From positions 3,423,501-3,487,500 of the forward strand of contig NZ_CP020474.1 of the NCBI RefSeq assembly GCF_002080415.1: a stretch of DNA of 64,000 nucleotides, in the 5' to 3' direction. This document shows positions 29,612 to 39,360 of the stretch, piece after piece (within the stretch, counting starts at the first letter, position 1; each line of letters begins with the position of its first letter). This DNA is from Roseovarius mucosus. GTDB taxonomy: Bacteria; Pseudomonadota; Alphaproteobacteria; Rhodobacterales; Rhodobacteraceae. Under the pieces are notes generated by a model. It was not told the origin of the DNA. It saw nothing but the letters and a program-made list of their open reading frames with translations, and searched no databases. Both the position numbers and the translations under genes were made by a program.

Positions 29612-31081
29612 TCAGGCCATCCACCAGCGCTCGATAAAGCGCATGCCGTCCACATCCCAATTCGCCCCGAGCGTGTCGGAATGCGCAATCTTGTTGGAAT
29701 TGCCAAAGACGTAATTGGCAAACATCGGCACGATCTGACCGCCATCGTCGCTACAGATCGCCTGCATCTCGAAATACATTTCGCGACGCTTGTCCTCGTC
29801 CAGCTCCGAGCGGGCCTTGAGCATCAGCTCGTCAAAGCGGTCGTTGCACCAGAAGGTATCGTTCCACGCCGCGCCGCATTTATAGGCGGTGGCGAACATC
29901 TGATCTTCGACCGGGCGACCCGACCAGTAAACGGCGGAGAAGGGCTTTTTCATCCAGACATCCGACCAGTAGCCGTCGTTCGCCTCGCGCACCGGGGTCA
30001 GGGTGATGCCCGCCTGTGCTGCCGAACTCTGATAGAGGACCGCCGCATCGACCGCGCCACCAAAGGCTGCGTCCGCCGCCGACAGTTTGACCTCAAGGCT
30101 GTCAAGACCCGCCTGCTTGAGGTGGAATTTGGCCTTGTCGGGATCAAAGCTCTTTTGCTCAAGCTCGGTGTTGAAAAAGCGCTGCCCGCGACCGATGGGG
30201 TGGTCATTGCCGATCGAGCCATAGCCGAACAAGATCTTGTCCACGAGTTCCTGACGGTTGATGCCGTATTTCAGGGCAAGGCGCACGTCGGGGTTGTTGT
30301 AGGGCTCTGCCCGGGTGTCCATGGCAAAGGTGAAATGCTGCGTGCCTGCGACCGAATTGATCTGGATGTTGGGGTTGCGCGCCAGAAGACCCACGGTTTT
30401 GAGGTCGAGCCGGTCGACCACATCCACATCGCCCGAGACAAGCGCCGTGGTGCGCGCGTTCTGGTCAACAATGGCCAGCACTTCGGCGGTATCGAACCAT
30501 GCCACATCGCTGCGCCAGTGGTTCGGATTGCGTTCGAGCGCATAGGACACGCCGGGATTGAAATCCTTGAGCACATAGCTGCCGCAGCCATCGCCGCCAT
30601 CCAAGGTGAAGACAACGATGTCATCGCCTTCGGTCGTGATATCGGTGACCGGGGCCACCAGCGGGCCTGCGGCCGAGGTCGAATTTTCGCCGCGGTGGAA
30701 ATTGATCGAATTGACCACATCCGCCGCTGTCAGGCTTTTGCCGGAATGGAAGGCCACGCCCGAGCGCAGCTTGAAGCGCCATACCGACGCATCTGCCGAG
30801 GCTTCCCAGCTTTCGGCGACTTCGGGGATGAGCGAGCCATCGGCGGCCACTTCGGTCAGGCGGCCATGAATGGCAAAGCCGAGCGAGGTGGTAAAGCTGT
30901 TGGACCAGGTGCCCGGATCGAGGGTGTCGGTGGTCTGGCCATGGCCGATGGCCGCGCGCAGATGCCCGCCGCGCGACGGCGCGGCCTTGGCCCGCAGAGG
31001 CAGGCCCGCAATAAGGGCTGCCCCGGCCGTGGTGGCCATGAAACCGCGTCGGTTGATGCGGCCGGAATTAAGGATGGTCAT
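29612..31081 (-). CDS. ABC transporter substrate-binding protein, family 5, with Tat leader
   Basis: This 489-residue periplasmic binding protein of the peptide/opine/nickel type starts with a Tat motif (INRRGFMATTAGAALIAGLPLRAKA). Family segments are TDTLDPGTWSNSFTTSLGFAIHGRLTEV, WRFKLRSGVAFHSGKSLTAADVVNSINFHR and PYNNPDVRLALKYGINRQELVDKILFGYG. The start is placed at the ATG after AAGGGAGAAGACC; the longer reading has no leader at its N-terminus. No cognate permease or ATPase lies beside it. It sits between choX and betI, so a role in uptake of a betaine-related solute is possible but unproven. Confidence 0.88.
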   Translation of the reverse strand: MTILNSGRINRRGFMATTAGAALIAGLPLRAKAAPSRGGHLRAAIGHGQTTDTLDPGTWSNSFTTSLGFAIHGRLTEVAADGSLIPEVAESWEASADASVWRFKLRSGVAFHSGKSLTAADVVNSINFHRGENSTSAAGPLVAPVTDITTEGDDIVVFTLDGGDGCGSYVLKDFNPGVSYALERNPNHWRSDVAWFDTAEVLAIVDQNARTTALVSGDVDVVDRLDLKTVGLLARNPNIQINSVAGTQHFTFAMDTRAEPYNNPDVRLALKYGINRQELVDKILFGYGSIGNDHPIGRGQRFFNTELEQKSFDPDKAKFHLKQAGLDSLEVKLSAADAAFGGAVDAAVLYQSSAAQAGITLTPVREANDGYWSDVWMKKPFSAVYWSGRPVEDQMFATAYKCGAAWNDTFWCNDRFDELMLKARSELDEDKRREMYFEMQAICSDDGGQIVPMFANYVFGNSNKIAHSDTLGANWDVDGMRFIERWWMA

Positions 31082-31184
31082 GTTGGTCTTCTCCCTTTGG
31101 TTTGCTTTTCCGAACCGGCCTTTTGTTCTCTGGAGTGACCTCGCGAGATCGCGCGGCCCCCTGCCGCGTGGCGGTCGGTTTATA

Positions 31185-31236
31185 CCTGCCAAGGCTAATA
31201 TGACGCTGTGATGAAATACAACGTCATTTTGGCAGG
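31185..31236. promoter_or_regulatory. Compound inverted repeats in the SBP/betI divergent region
   Basis: CCTGCCAA (31185-31192) pairs with TTGGCAGG (31229-31236), and ATGACG (31200-31205) with CGTCAT (31222-31227). The spacing is asymmetric. It lies about 105-155 bp upstream of the binding-protein gene and could be a regulator site or leader structure. Confidence 0.35.
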
Positions 31237-31275
31237 GGGGCAGTGTTGTGATGCAGTCCCTCGTGTTTTTTATTG

Positions 31276-31289
31276 ATTGACGCGTCAAT
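31276..31289. promoter_or_regulatory. BetI-type operator
   Basis: ATTGACGCGTCAAT is a perfect 14-bp palindrome centred about 53 bp upstream of betI. Its TTGA-CG-TCAA core resembles the dyad recognised by the choline-sensing repressor BetI in other bacteria. It could control betI-betC-betA and perhaps the divergent genes. Confidence 0.6.
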
Positions 31290-31335
31290 TAAACACGATT
31301 AGGCCAGTCTGGCAACAGGTCTTTGGAGGGGGGGC

Positions 31336-31923
31336 ATGCCGAAAATCGGGATGGAGCCGATCCGGCGCACGGCGCTGGTAGAGGCCACGATTTCTGAGAT
31401 CGGCGCGCATGGCAGCCTTGATGTGACCGTGGCGCAGATCGCCCGGCGCGCTGGCATGTCGAGCGCGCTGGCGCATCATTATTTCGGGTCCAAGGAACAG
31501 ATGTTCGTGGCCGCGATGCGCCATATCCTGACGCTTTACGGGGCCGAGGTGCGCGGTGCGCTGATCATGGCCAAAAGCCCGCGGGAGCGGATCGAGGCCA
31601 TCATCCGCGCCAGTTTCACCCCCGCGCAGTTTCGCGGCGAAATGGTCTCGGCCTGGCTTAATTTCTATGTGCAGGCGCAGCGCTCGGAGGAGGCGCGGCG
31701 GTTGCTGCATATCTATCAGCGGCGGTTGCGGTCGAACCTGCATCACGCCTTTCGCGCCTTGGCCCCCGATGAGGCGCGCACGCTCACGCGCGGCCTCGCG
31801 GCGATGATTGACGGGCTTTATATCCGTCAGGCGCTGCGCGAAGGGCCGATGCAACCCGGCCTCGCGATTGATGTGCTGCTGCATTACCTCGACACCAGCC
31901 TACCCCAGAAGGACAAAGAATGA
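31336..31923 (+). CDS. betI: Transcriptional repressor BetI
   Basis: This 195-residue TetR-family protein starts MPKIGMEPIRRTALVEATISEIGAHGSLDVTVAQIARRAGMSSALAHHYFGSKEQM, which closely matches BetI proteins. The C-terminal domain (VSAWLNFYVQAQRSEEARRLLHIYQRRLRSNL) is also BetI-like. BetI represses the glycine-betaine synthesis genes until choline is present. It overlaps betC by 4 nt and is the first gene of betI-betC-betA. Confidence 0.95.
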   Translation: MPKIGMEPIRRTALVEATISEIGAHGSLDVTVAQIARRAGMSSALAHHYFGSKEQMFVAAMRHILTLYGAEVRGALIMAKSPRERIEAIIRASFTPAQFRGEMVSAWLNFYVQAQRSEEARRLLHIYQRRLRSNLHHAFRALAPDEARTLTRGLAAMIDGLYIRQALREGPMQPGLAIDVLLHYLDTSLPQKDKE

Positions 31924-33428
31924 CCGCGCCCAATATCTTGATTTTCATGGTTGATCAGCTCAACGGCACCCTCTTTCCCGATGGTCCCGCCCCGTGGCTG
32001 CACGCCCCCAATCTCAAGGCGCTGGCGGCGCGGTCGACGCGGTTTGCCAATGCCTATACTGCCTCGCCCCTGTGCGCGCCGGGACGGGCCAGCTTCATGT
32101 CGGGTCTTTTGCCGTCGCGGTCCCGCGTTTATGACAATGCCGCCGAATTTGCCGCCGATATTCCCACCTTTGCGCATCACCTGCGCCGGGCGGGCTATCA
32201 GACCTGCCTCAGCGGCAAGATGCATTTCGTGGGCCCCGATCAGTTGCACGGGTTCGAGGAACGGCTGACGACCGATATCTACCCCGCCGATTTCGGCTGG
32301 ACCCCGGATTATCGCAAGCCGGGCGAGCGGATCGACTGGTGGTATCACAATATGGGGTCGGTGACGGGCGCGGGTGTCGCGGAAATCTCGAACCAGATGG
32401 AATATGATGACGAGGTGGCGCATAACGCGCGCGCCAAGGTTTATGATCTGGCGCGGGGGCTGGATGCGCGGCCTTGGTGTTTGACGGTCAGTTTCACCCA
32501 TCCGCATGATCCCTATGTGGCGCGCAAGAAATACTGGGACCTCTACGAAGACTGCGACCATCTGCTGCCCGACGTGCCCGCGATGGACTATGCCGATCAC
32601 GATGCCCATGCGCGGCGGATTTTCGACGCCAACGACTGGCGCAACTTCGACATCTCGCAAGAGGATATCCGCCGCTCGCGCCGGGCCTATTTCGCCAATA
32701 TCTCGTATCTCGACGACAAGATTGGCGAGATTCTCGAGGCGCTAGAGAGCACACGGCAAGAGGCGATCATCCTCTTTGTGTCGGATCATGGCGATATGCT
32801 GGGCGAGCGTGGGCTGTGGTTCAAGATGTGTTTCTACGAGGGTTCTGCCCGCGTGCCGCTGATGATTTCCGCGCCCGGCATGGCACCGGGGCTGATCACC
32901 GATCCGGTCAGCAATATCGACGTTTGCCCGACGCTTTGCGAACTGGCGGGGGCGGATATGTCTGAGGTGGCCCCTTGGACCGAAGGGCAATCGCTGGTCT
33001 ATCTTGGGCAGGGCGGCAGGCGCGAGGCCCCTGTTGCGATGGAATATGCCGCCGAGGCGTCACAAGCGCCGCTGGTGTCGCTGCGCTATGGCAAGTGGAA
33101 ATATAACCGCTGCGCGCTTGATCCCGATCAGCTATTCGATCTGGAGGCAGATCCGCATGAGTTGACCAATCTGGCCGATGATCCGGCCCATTCCGGGACA
33201 TTGGCACAGTTGCAGGCCAAGGCCGAGGCCCGCTGGGATTTGGCGGCCTTTGACGCCGCCGTGCGCGAAAGTCAGGCGCGGCGCTGGGTGGTCTACGAGG
33301 CGCTGCGCAAGGGCGGCTATTACCCTTGGGATTACCAGCCCCTGCAAAAGGCGTCCGAGCGGTACATGCGCAATCACATGGACCTCAACGTGCTGGAGGA
33401 AAGCAAACGCTTTCCGCGGGGCGAGTGA
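31920..33428 (+). CDS. betC: Choline-sulfatase
   Basis: This 502-residue sulfatase cleaves choline-O-sulfate to choline and sulfate. The formylglycine signature is C52-A-P-G-R in SPLCAPGRASFMSG. Metal-site residues in ILIFMVDQLNGTLFPD, SGKMHFVGPDQLHGFEERL, FVSDHGDMLGERGLWFKM and the C-terminal YPWDYQP are typical of BetC. An anaerobic or copper-dependent maturase acting on Cys52 must be encoded elsewhere. Its start overlaps betI by 4 nt. Confidence 0.95.
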   Translation: MTAPNILIFMVDQLNGTLFPDGPAPWLHAPNLKALAARSTRFANAYTASPLCAPGRASFMSGLLPSRSRVYDNAAEFAADIPTFAHHLRRAGYQTCLSGKMHFVGPDQLHGFEERLTTDIYPADFGWTPDYRKPGERIDWWYHNMGSVTGAGVAEISNQMEYDDEVAHNARAKVYDLARGLDARPWCLTVSFTHPHDPYVARKKYWDLYEDCDHLLPDVPAMDYADHDAHARRIFDANDWRNFDISQEDIRRSRRAYFANISYLDDKIGEILEALESTRQEAIILFVSDHGDMLGERGLWFKMCFYEGSARVPLMISAPGMAPGLITDPVSNIDVCPTLCELAGADMSEVAPWTEGQSLVYLGQGGRREAPVAMEYAAEASQAPLVSLRYGKWKYNRCALDPDQLFDLEADPHELTNLADDPAHSGTLAQLQAKAEARWDLAAFDAAVRESQARRWVVYEALRKGGYYPWDYQPLQKASERYMRNHMDLNVLEESKRFPRGE

Positions 33429-33501
33429 TGCGTTCATCCTTCTGTAAATACTCGATTTCTGCCGGTTTCGGCGGAGATTGCGCGCAAGGAAAGAGAGACT
33501 G

Positions 33502-35160
33502 ATGCAAGCCGATTATGTCATCGTGGGCGCAGGCAGCGCGGGCTGTGCCATGGCCTATCGTCTGGCCGAGGCCGGGAAATCCGTGCTGGTGATCGAGCAT
33601 GGCGGCACGGATGCTGGCCCCTTTATCCAGATGCCCGGCGCGCTGAGTTACCCGATGAACATGAAGCGCTATGACTGGGGCTATCTGAGCGAGCCCGAGC
33701 CGCATTTGGGCAATCGTCGTCTGGTCTGTCCGCGTGGCAAGGTGATTGGTGGCTCCAGCAGCATCAATGGCATGGTCTATGTGCGCGGCCATGCGCGTGA
33801 TTACGACCACTGGCGCGATCAAGGCTGCGATGGCTGGGGCTATGCCGATGTGCTGCCCTATTTCAAGCGGATGGAGAACTGGCACGACGGCGGGCATGGC
33901 GGCGATGCGGGGTGGCGCGGCACGGATGGCCCGCTGCATGTCAGCCGGGGGCGGCGCGATAATCCGCTGGTGCGCGCCTTTGTCGAGGCGGGCAAGCAAG
34001 CGGGCTATCCCGAGACGCATGACTACAACGGCCACCAGCAAGAGGGGTTCGGCCCCTTTGAGATGACCGTCCACAAAGGGCAGCGCTGGTCGGCGGCCAA
34101 TGCCTATCTCAAACCGGCGCTGAAACGCGACAATTGCGATATTATCCGGGGGTTTGTCAGCCGCGTGGTGATCGAAGAGGGGCGCGCGGTGGGCGTCGAG
34201 GTGCTGGTCAAGGGGCGCAAAGAGGTGGTGCGCGCGCATGCCGAGGTGATCCTTGCCGCGTCTTCGATCAACTCGCCCAAGATCCTGATGCTGTCGGGCA
34301 TTGGCCCTGCCGCGCATCTGGCCGCGCATGGCATTCCGGTGGTCGCGGATCGTGCGGGTGTGGGCCAGAACCTTCAGGATCATCTGGAGCTTTATATCCA
34401 GATGGCGGCAAGCCAGCCCGTCAGCCTTTACAAATACTGGAACCTCTTTGGCAAGGCGTGGGTGGGCGCGCGCTGGCTTTTGAACAAAAGCGGGCCGGGG
34501 GCCAGCAACCAGTTTGAAAGCTGTGGCTTTATCCGATCCGGTGCGGGCGTGGATTATCCCGATATCCAGTATCATTTCCTGCCCATCGCCGTGCGCTACG
34601 ATGGCAAGGCGGCGGCCGAGGGGCATGGCTTTCAGGCGCATGTCGGGCCGATGCGCAGCCCGTCGCGCGGCGCTGTGACCCTGCGCAGCGCCGACCCTGC
34701 CGATGATCCGGTGATCCGCTTTAACTATATGAGCGAAGCGCAGGATTGGGAGGATTTCCGCAAATGTATCCGCCTGACGCGCGAGATTTTCGCGCAAGAC
34801 GCCTTTGCGCCCTATGTGAGCCATGAGATTCAGCCGGGTGCGGCGGTAGAGAGCGACGACGCGTTGGATGATTTCATCCGCGAGCATGCCGAGAGCGCCT
34901 ATCACCCCTGCGGCACCTGCAAAATGGGGCGCGCCAGCGATCCGATGGCGGTGGTGGACCCAGTGGGACGGGTGATCGGGGTGGAGGGGCTGCGCGTGGC
35001 GGATTCGAGCCTGTTTCCGCGCATCACCAATGGCAATCTCAATGCGCCGTCGATCATGGTGGGCGAAAAGATCGCCGATGCCGTGCTGGGCCGCAGCCCG
35101 CTGCCGCCCGAGAATGCAGAGCCCTGGATGCATCCCGACTGGGCGCAAAGCCAGCGCTGA
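33502..35160 (+). CDS. betA: Choline dehydrogenase
   Basis: This 552-residue GMC-family FAD oxidoreductase oxidises choline to betaine aldehyde and often onward. Visible are the Rossmann motif [21 protein letters not shown], the GMC signatures [27 protein letters not shown] and [21 protein letters not shown] [18 protein letters not shown], and the C-terminal active site [11 protein letters not shown] with the [17 protein letters not shown] tail. The start follows AAGGAAAGAGAGACTG. betB, the aldehyde dehydrogenase that often accompanies it, does not follow. Confidence 0.95.
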   Translation: MQADYVIVGAGSAGCAMAYRLAEAGKSVLVIEHGGTDAGPFIQMPGALSYPMNMKRYDWGYLSEPEPHLGNRRLVCPRGKVIGGSSSINGMVYVRGHARDYDHWRDQGCDGWGYADVLPYFKRMENWHDGGHGGDAGWRGTDGPLHVSRGRRDNPLVRAFVEAGKQAGYPETHDYNGHQQEGFGPFEMTVHKGQRWSAANAYLKPALKRDNCDIIRGFVSRVVIEEGRAVGVEVLVKGRKEVVRAHAEVILAASSINSPKILMLSGIGPAAHLAAHGIPVVADRAGVGQNLQDHLELYIQMAASQPVSLYKYWNLFGKAWVGARWLLNKSGPGASNQFESCGFIRSGAGVDYPDIQYHFLPIAVRYDGKAAAEGHGFQAHVGPMRSPSRGAVTLRSADPADDPVIRFNYMSEAQDWEDFRKCIRLTREIFAQDAFAPYVSHEIQPGAAVESDDALDDFIREHAESAYHPCGTCKMGRASDPMAVVDPVGRVIGVEGLRVADSSLFPRITNGNLNAPSIMVGEKIADAVLGRSPLPPENAEPWMHPDWAQSQR

Positions 35161-35223
35161 GCCGTTAACCTTTTGTTCACCTTCTGTCTTGCAGCCGGGG
35201 GGCGGCCTCCGGCATAAGGGGGT

Positions 35224-35904
35224 ATGTTAAGGATTTGTTTACTCATCGTTCTCGGTCTGGTCCCGCTCTCTGCCGGGGCTGAGGGGTTTGGCGGCCTTGT
35301 CCGAGTGATCGACGGCGACACGCTTGATGTGGGCGAGGTTCGCGTGCGCTTGCACGGGATCGACGCGCCGGAACTGGGGCAGATTTGCACCAACCCCGAT
35401 GGCGCGACCTGGGATTGCGGCACATGGGTGGCCGAAGAGGTGCGCGCCCGGATCGAGAACCGCGAGGCGCGCTGTCAGGCGGTGGAGAAGGACCGCTATG
35501 ATCGCACCGTCGCACGTTGCGAGGTGGTGGGGCAGGATGTGGGCCGGATGCTGGTGGCGGATGGCTTGGCGCTGGCCTATCGCAAATATTCGATGGCCTA
35601 TGATCTGGATGAAAAGGCGGCTGTGATCGCCGGGCGCGGTCTGCATGAGGTGCTGATGGCACGCCCCGAGGATCATCGCCGCATGGTGCGCGAAGAGCGC
35701 GCGGCGGAAGCCCAGGCAAACGCGCCCGCGCCGCAAGCGGGCTGCGTGATCAAGGGCAATCGCAGCGGGTCTGGCAATCAGATTTATCACATGCCGGGGC
35801 AGGCGGATTATGACGCGACCGTCATCACCGAGGCCAAGGGCGAACGCTGGTTCTGTTCCGAGGCCGAGGCCCGCGCGGCAGGCTGGCGGCGCGCCAAGCG
35901 CTGA
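35224..35904 (+). CDS. Secreted thermonuclease (SNase-like) with C-terminal sunset domain
   Basis: This 226-residue exported nuclease has a signal peptide (MLRICLLIVLGLVPLSAGA). The SNase core follows with VIDGDTLDVGEVRVRLHGIDAPE (Ca-binding Asp, Arg) and EKDRYDRTVARCEV (catalytic Glu and Arg), then DVGRMLVADGLALAYRKYS. The C-terminus (CVIKGNRSGSGNQIYHMPGQADYDATVITEAKGERWFCSEAEARAAGWRRA) is the sunset domain often appended to secreted nucleases. It probably degrades extracellular or periplasmic nucleic acid. Confidence 0.9.
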   Translation: MLRICLLIVLGLVPLSAGAEGFGGLVRVIDGDTLDVGEVRVRLHGIDAPELGQICTNPDGATWDCGTWVAEEVRARIENREARCQAVEKDRYDRTVARCEVVGQDVGRMLVADGLALAYRKYSMAYDLDEKAAVIAGRGLHEVLMARPEDHRRMVREERAAEAQANAPAPQAGCVIKGNRSGSGNQIYHMPGQADYDATVITEAKGERWFCSEAEARAAGWRRAKR

Positions 35905-35916
35905 GCGGGGGATGAG

Positions 35917-35937
35917 GCCCCGGGACAAGCCCGGGGC
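35917..35937. repeat. REP-like palindrome (GCCCCGGG-n5-CCCGGGGC)
   Basis: An 8-bp stem with a 5-nt loop lies between the convergent nuclease and UPF0173 genes. Its CCGGG-(ACAAG)-CCCGG core matches similar palindromes at 41063, 41940, 41986, 43809 and 43847. It could double as a bidirectional terminator. Confidence 0.5.
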
Positions 35938-35976
35938 GTCAGCCGAATATTTTTGGAACGGTTAAAGGTGCCGCGC

Positions 35977-36675
35977 TTACAGCGTGATCGGTTGCATCAC
36001 CTGCGGTTCGATCACATCGACACCGGGCAGGGCCGCGATAAGCGTTTCGGCGGATTGCTCCAGAATCGGGAAGGTCCGGTAGTGGCAGGGGATCACCGTC
36101 TTGAACTCAAAAAAGGTTTTGGCCGCATAGGCGGCGCGGCGCATATCCATGGTAAAATGCCCGCCCGCGCAGAGAATGCCGATATCGGGCGCATGCAGCG
36201 CGTTGAAGACGCCCATATCGGCCATCACATCGGTATCGCCCGAAACATAAATCACATGCCCCTCACCGGCGATCATATAGCCACATTCGCTGCCTGTAAC
36301 CTGCGGCCCGGCATCCGTGGCGATCGAGGTGGAATGGGTGGCATGCACCATGGTTATCTGAACGCCGCCCAGATCGATCGTGCCGCCCTTGTTGAAACCG
36401 ACGGTGGCGATGTTTTCCTTGGCCTCCCAATGAGACATGAGGTCATATTGCCCAACCACCGGCACGCCGAGGCGCTTGGCCAGCGGCAGCACATCGGCGA
36501 CATGATCGAAATGCGCGTGGGTCAATAGGATATGGGTGGCCCCTTCAGTGGCGGGGCCGTGTTGATCCTCGGGCAGCATCGGGTTGCCATTGAGCCAAGG
36601 GTCAAGGAGCAGGACCTGTCCGCCGATCTCGATCCGAAAAGAGCTATGGCCGAGCCATGTGATGTGCATTGTCAC
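35977..36675 (-). CDS. UPF0173 metal-dependent hydrolase (beta-lactamase fold)
   Basis: This 232-residue metallo-beta-lactamase-fold protein has MHITWLGHSSFRIEIGGQVLLLDPWLNGNP, the metal motif THAHFDHVADVLPLAKR, SGDTDVMADM and a late His in VIPCHYRTFPIL. It is a single-domain family of unknown substrate found widely in bacteria. The ATG may be either of two Met codons two residues apart. It is divergent from gatC. Confidence 0.9.
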   Translation of the reverse strand: MTMHITWLGHSSFRIEIGGQVLLLDPWLNGNPMLPEDQHGPATEGATHILLTHAHFDHVADVLPLAKRLGVPVVGQYDLMSHWEAKENIATVGFNKGGTIDLGGVQITMVHATHSTSIATDAGPQVTGSECGYMIAGEGHVIYVSGDTDVMADMGVFNALHAPDIGILCAGGHFTMDMRRAAYAAKTFFEFKTVIPCHYRTFPILEQSAETLIAALPGVDVIEPQVMQPITL

Positions 36676-36812
36676 CTCCGCTTGTGTTCATCCTCGCCCT
36701 TACCTTAGCGAGCGTGTCAGCCAAGGAAAGGGGCAGATGCGTGACCCTGATCCGCTTGCGCCCGCGCGGCCCCGGCGCTAAACGCAAGCCAAACGGATCA
36801 CGGGAGAGTCTC

Positions 36813-37100
36813 ATGTCGATTGATCTCGAAACCGCCGCCAAGGTGGCCAAACTGGCGCGGATCGCAGTGCCGCAAGAGGCGCTGCCGGCGCTGGCCAATG
36901 AATTCAACACCATTCTCGGCTTTATCGAGCAGTTGAACGAGGTCGATGTCACGGGTGTAGAGCCGATGACGAGCGTCACGCCCATGCGCCTCAAGCGGCG
37001 CGAGGACGTGGTGAGCGATGGCAATCAGCAGGCGGCGGTGCTGTCGAACGCGCCTGATGCGCGCGAGGGGTTCTTTGCCGTGCCGAAGGTGGTGGAATAA
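36813..37100 (+). CDS. gatC: Asp-tRNA(Asn)/Glu-tRNA(Gln) amidotransferase subunit C
   Basis: This 95-residue protein belongs to the GatCAB amidotransferase, which converts mischarged Glu-tRNA(Gln) or Asp-tRNA(Asn). The sequence [18 protein letters not shown]...[24 protein letters not shown] is the GatC signature. The start follows CGGGAGAGTCTC; longer readings are ruled out by the family length. Its stop overlaps the gatA start (TAATG). gatB is not adjacent. Confidence 0.95.
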   Translation: MSIDLETAAKVAKLARIAVPQEALPALANEFNTILGFIEQLNEVDVTGVEPMTSVTPMRLKRREDVVSDGNQQAAVLSNAPDAREGFFAVPKVVE

Positions 37101-38587
37101 TGACCGATCTCAACCGGATGACGATTGCCGAGGCGCGAGATGCGTTGCGCAAAGGGGATGTGACAAGCCTTGAGTTGACCGAGGCCTGTCTTGCGGCGGT
37201 CGATGGGGCAGGGGCGCTGAACGCCTTTGTGCATCACACACCCGAGGTTGCCCGCGCGCAGGCGCAGGCGGCGGATACGCGGATTGCCAAGGGCGATGCG
37301 CCCGCGATGTGCGGCATTCCCCTTGGTATCAAGGACCTCTTTTGCACCAAGGGCGTGCCAAGCCAAGCGGCAAGCCGCATTCTGCAAGGCTTCAAGCCGG
37401 AATACGAATCGACCGTAACGCAGAACCTGTTTGACGCGGGCGCTGTGATGCTGGGCAAGCTCAACATGGACGAATTTGCCATGGGATCGAGCAATGAGAC
37501 CTCTTGCTATGGCAATGCGGTCAATCCGTGGCGGCGTGGCAATGACGAAACCGCGCTGACGCCCGGTGGATCGTCGGGCGGGTCGGCCAGTGCCGTGGCT
37601 GCCGATCTTTGCCTTGGGGCGACCGGCACGGATACTGGCGGCTCGATCCGCCAGCCTGCGGCCTTTACCGGCATCACCGGCATCAAGCCCACCTATGGGC
37701 GTTGTTCGCGTTGGGGCATTGTGGCCTTTGCCTCGAGCCTCGATCAGGCCGGGCCGATGACCAAGACGGTGCGCGATAGCGCGATCATGCTCGGCGCGAT
37801 GTGCGGGCATGATCCCAAGGACAGCACCTCGGCTGATCTGCCCGTGCCCGATTTCGAGGCGCTGCTGACGGGGGATATTCGCGGCAAGGTGATCGGCATC
37901 CCGCGCGAATACCGGATGGAGGGCATGCCCGCCGAGATCGAAAAGCTGTGGTCTGACGGGGCCGAGATGCTGCGCGCGGCAGGGGCGGAGATCCGCGATA
38001 TTTCGCTGCCGCATACCAAATACGCGCTGCCCGCCTATTACGTGATTGCCCCGGCTGAGGCCTCATCCAACCTCGCGCGCTATGACGGGGTGCGCTATGG
38101 GCACCGCGCCAAGCTGGCGCAGGGCGATGGTATCACGGAAATGTACGAGAAAACCCGCGCCGAAGGCTTTGGCCATGAGGTGCAGCGCCGCGTGATGGTG
38201 GGCACCTATGTGCTGTCGGCCGGGTTCTATGACGCCTATTACAATCGCGCCCGCCGGGTGCGCGCCCTGATCAAGCGCGACTTTGACGAGGCCTTTGCCG
38301 CCGGTGTCGATGCGATCCTCACACCGGCCACGCCAAGCGCTGCCTTTGGGCTGGGCGAGATGACGGATGCCGATCCGGTGCAGATGTATCTGAACGATGT
38401 CTTCACCGTGACGGTCAATCTGGCCGGTTTGCCGGGTGTTGCCGTGCCCACGGGGCTGGATGGCAAGGGCTTGCCGCTGGGTTTGCAGCTGATTGGGCGG
38501 CCTTGGGAAGAGGGCGATCTGCTTAACACCGCCTATGCGCTGGAACAGGCCGCAGGTTTTGTGGCAAAGCCCGCAAAATGGTGGTAA
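37100..38587 (+). CDS. gatA: Asp-tRNA(Asn)/Glu-tRNA(Gln) amidotransferase subunit A
   Basis: This 495-residue amidase-signature enzyme supplies ammonia from glutamine to GatB. The Ser-cisSer-Lys triad regions are seen in [13 protein letters not shown] (Lys), [48 protein letters not shown] (Ser/Ser) and [14 protein letters not shown] [15 protein letters not shown]. The gene is full length and coupled to gatC by a one-base overlap. The next gene, an Excalibur-domain lipoprotein, starts 28 nt downstream and may be co-transcribed. Confidence 0.96.
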   Translation: MTDLNRMTIAEARDALRKGDVTSLELTEACLAAVDGAGALNAFVHHTPEVARAQAQAADTRIAKGDAPAMCGIPLGIKDLFCTKGVPSQAASRILQGFKPEYESTVTQNLFDAGAVMLGKLNMDEFAMGSSNETSCYGNAVNPWRRGNDETALTPGGSSGGSASAVAADLCLGATGTDTGGSIRQPAAFTGITGIKPTYGRCSRWGIVAFASSLDQAGPMTKTVRDSAIMLGAMCGHDPKDSTSADLPVPDFEALLTGDIRGKVIGIPREYRMEGMPAEIEKLWSDGAEMLRAAGAEIRDISLPHTKYALPAYYVIAPAEASSNLARYDGVRYGHRAKLAQGDGITEMYEKTRAEGFGHEVQRRVMVGTYVLSAGFYDAYYNRARRVRALIKRDFDEAFAAGVDAILTPATPSAAFGLGEMTDADPVQMYLNDVFTVTVNLAGLPGVAVPTGLDGKGLPLGLQLIGRPWEEGDLLNTAYALEQAAGFVAKPAKWW

Positions 38588-38615
38588 GGCCCCGGTCGAT
38601 ACGGCTTTTGGCAGG

Positions 38616-39353
38616 ATGAAAGAGATGCGGTTCACACTTGGTTTGGTTGCGCTGATGGCGCTGGTGGCCTGCGCCCCCGCTGTGCCCGATAGCGGTGCCG
38701 GGGTCGGCTTTCAGAACTATGACACCTATCAGCGCGACAAGGCCGCGCGCGAAGCGGCACTGGCGCGCGGCGTTCTGCCGCCGCCCGATGCCGTCTCGTC
38801 CGAGCCGCTGAGTGCGACAGGTCAGACCACGGCAGGTGCCGACGATGCCGCCACCATTGCCGCCGAAGCGCGCGCGGCGCTTGATGCGGCGGCGGCGAAT
38901 TCCGGTGTGGCACCGCTTCAGGCCAGCCCCTCTAACCCACCGCCCGCCGTCGAGAATGCCGCTGGCATTTCGCAGGAAAACAATTTTGACGCTGTCGGTG
39001 CCGAGCGGTCGATTGCCGAGGATGCGGCACGCATCGCCAACAACCGCGCGCAATATCAGGTGGTGCAGCCGGAGGCGATTGGCAGCCGTCCAAGCGATGT
39101 GGGCCCCAATATCGTGGATTACGCGCTGAGCACGAAACATGCCGTGGGCACGCCGGTCTATCGCCGCATGAGCATTAATGCCACCTCGAAATTCGAGCGC
39201 AATTGCGCCCAATACCCCTCTGCCGATCAGGCGCAGTTGGATTTCCTGCGGCGCGGCGGCCCGGAAAAAGACCGTCAGGGGCTTGACCCCGATGGCGATG
39301 GCTATGCCTGCAACTGGGACCCGCGCCCGTTCCGCAACGCGGTGCGCGGCTGA
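38616..39353 (+). CDS. Lipoprotein with Excalibur calcium-binding domain
   Basis: This protein of about 245 residues has a lipobox (LGLVALMALVAC) at residues 7-18. A low-complexity Ala/Pro-rich middle follows, then a C-terminal Excalibur motif (LDFLRRGGPEKDRQGLDPDGDGYACNWDPRPFR). The DxDxDGxxC loop binds Ca2+. Start choice between 38616 and 38625 is uncertain. Its function is unknown; it may be an envelope-associated factor. It lies between gatA and the amidase gene. Confidence 0.78.
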   Translation: MKEMRFTLGLVALMALVACAPAVPDSGAGVGFQNYDTYQRDKAAREAALARGVLPPPDAVSSEPLSATGQTTAGADDAATIAAEARAALDAAAANSGVAPLQASPSNPPPAVENAAGISQENNFDAVGAERSIAEDAARIANNRAQYQVVQPEAIGSRPSDVGPNIVDYALSTKHAVGTPVYRRMSINATSKFERNCAQYPSADQAQLDFLRRGGPEKDRQGLDPDGDGYACNWDPRPFRNAVRG

Positions 39354-39360
39354 CGCGCGC

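Noticed and set aside
33385..35148. A 587-codon minus-strand frame opposite betA
   Set aside because: It mirrors the choline dehydrogenase codons and contains His/Arg-rich low-complexity sequence with no motif. betA has full GMC signatures.
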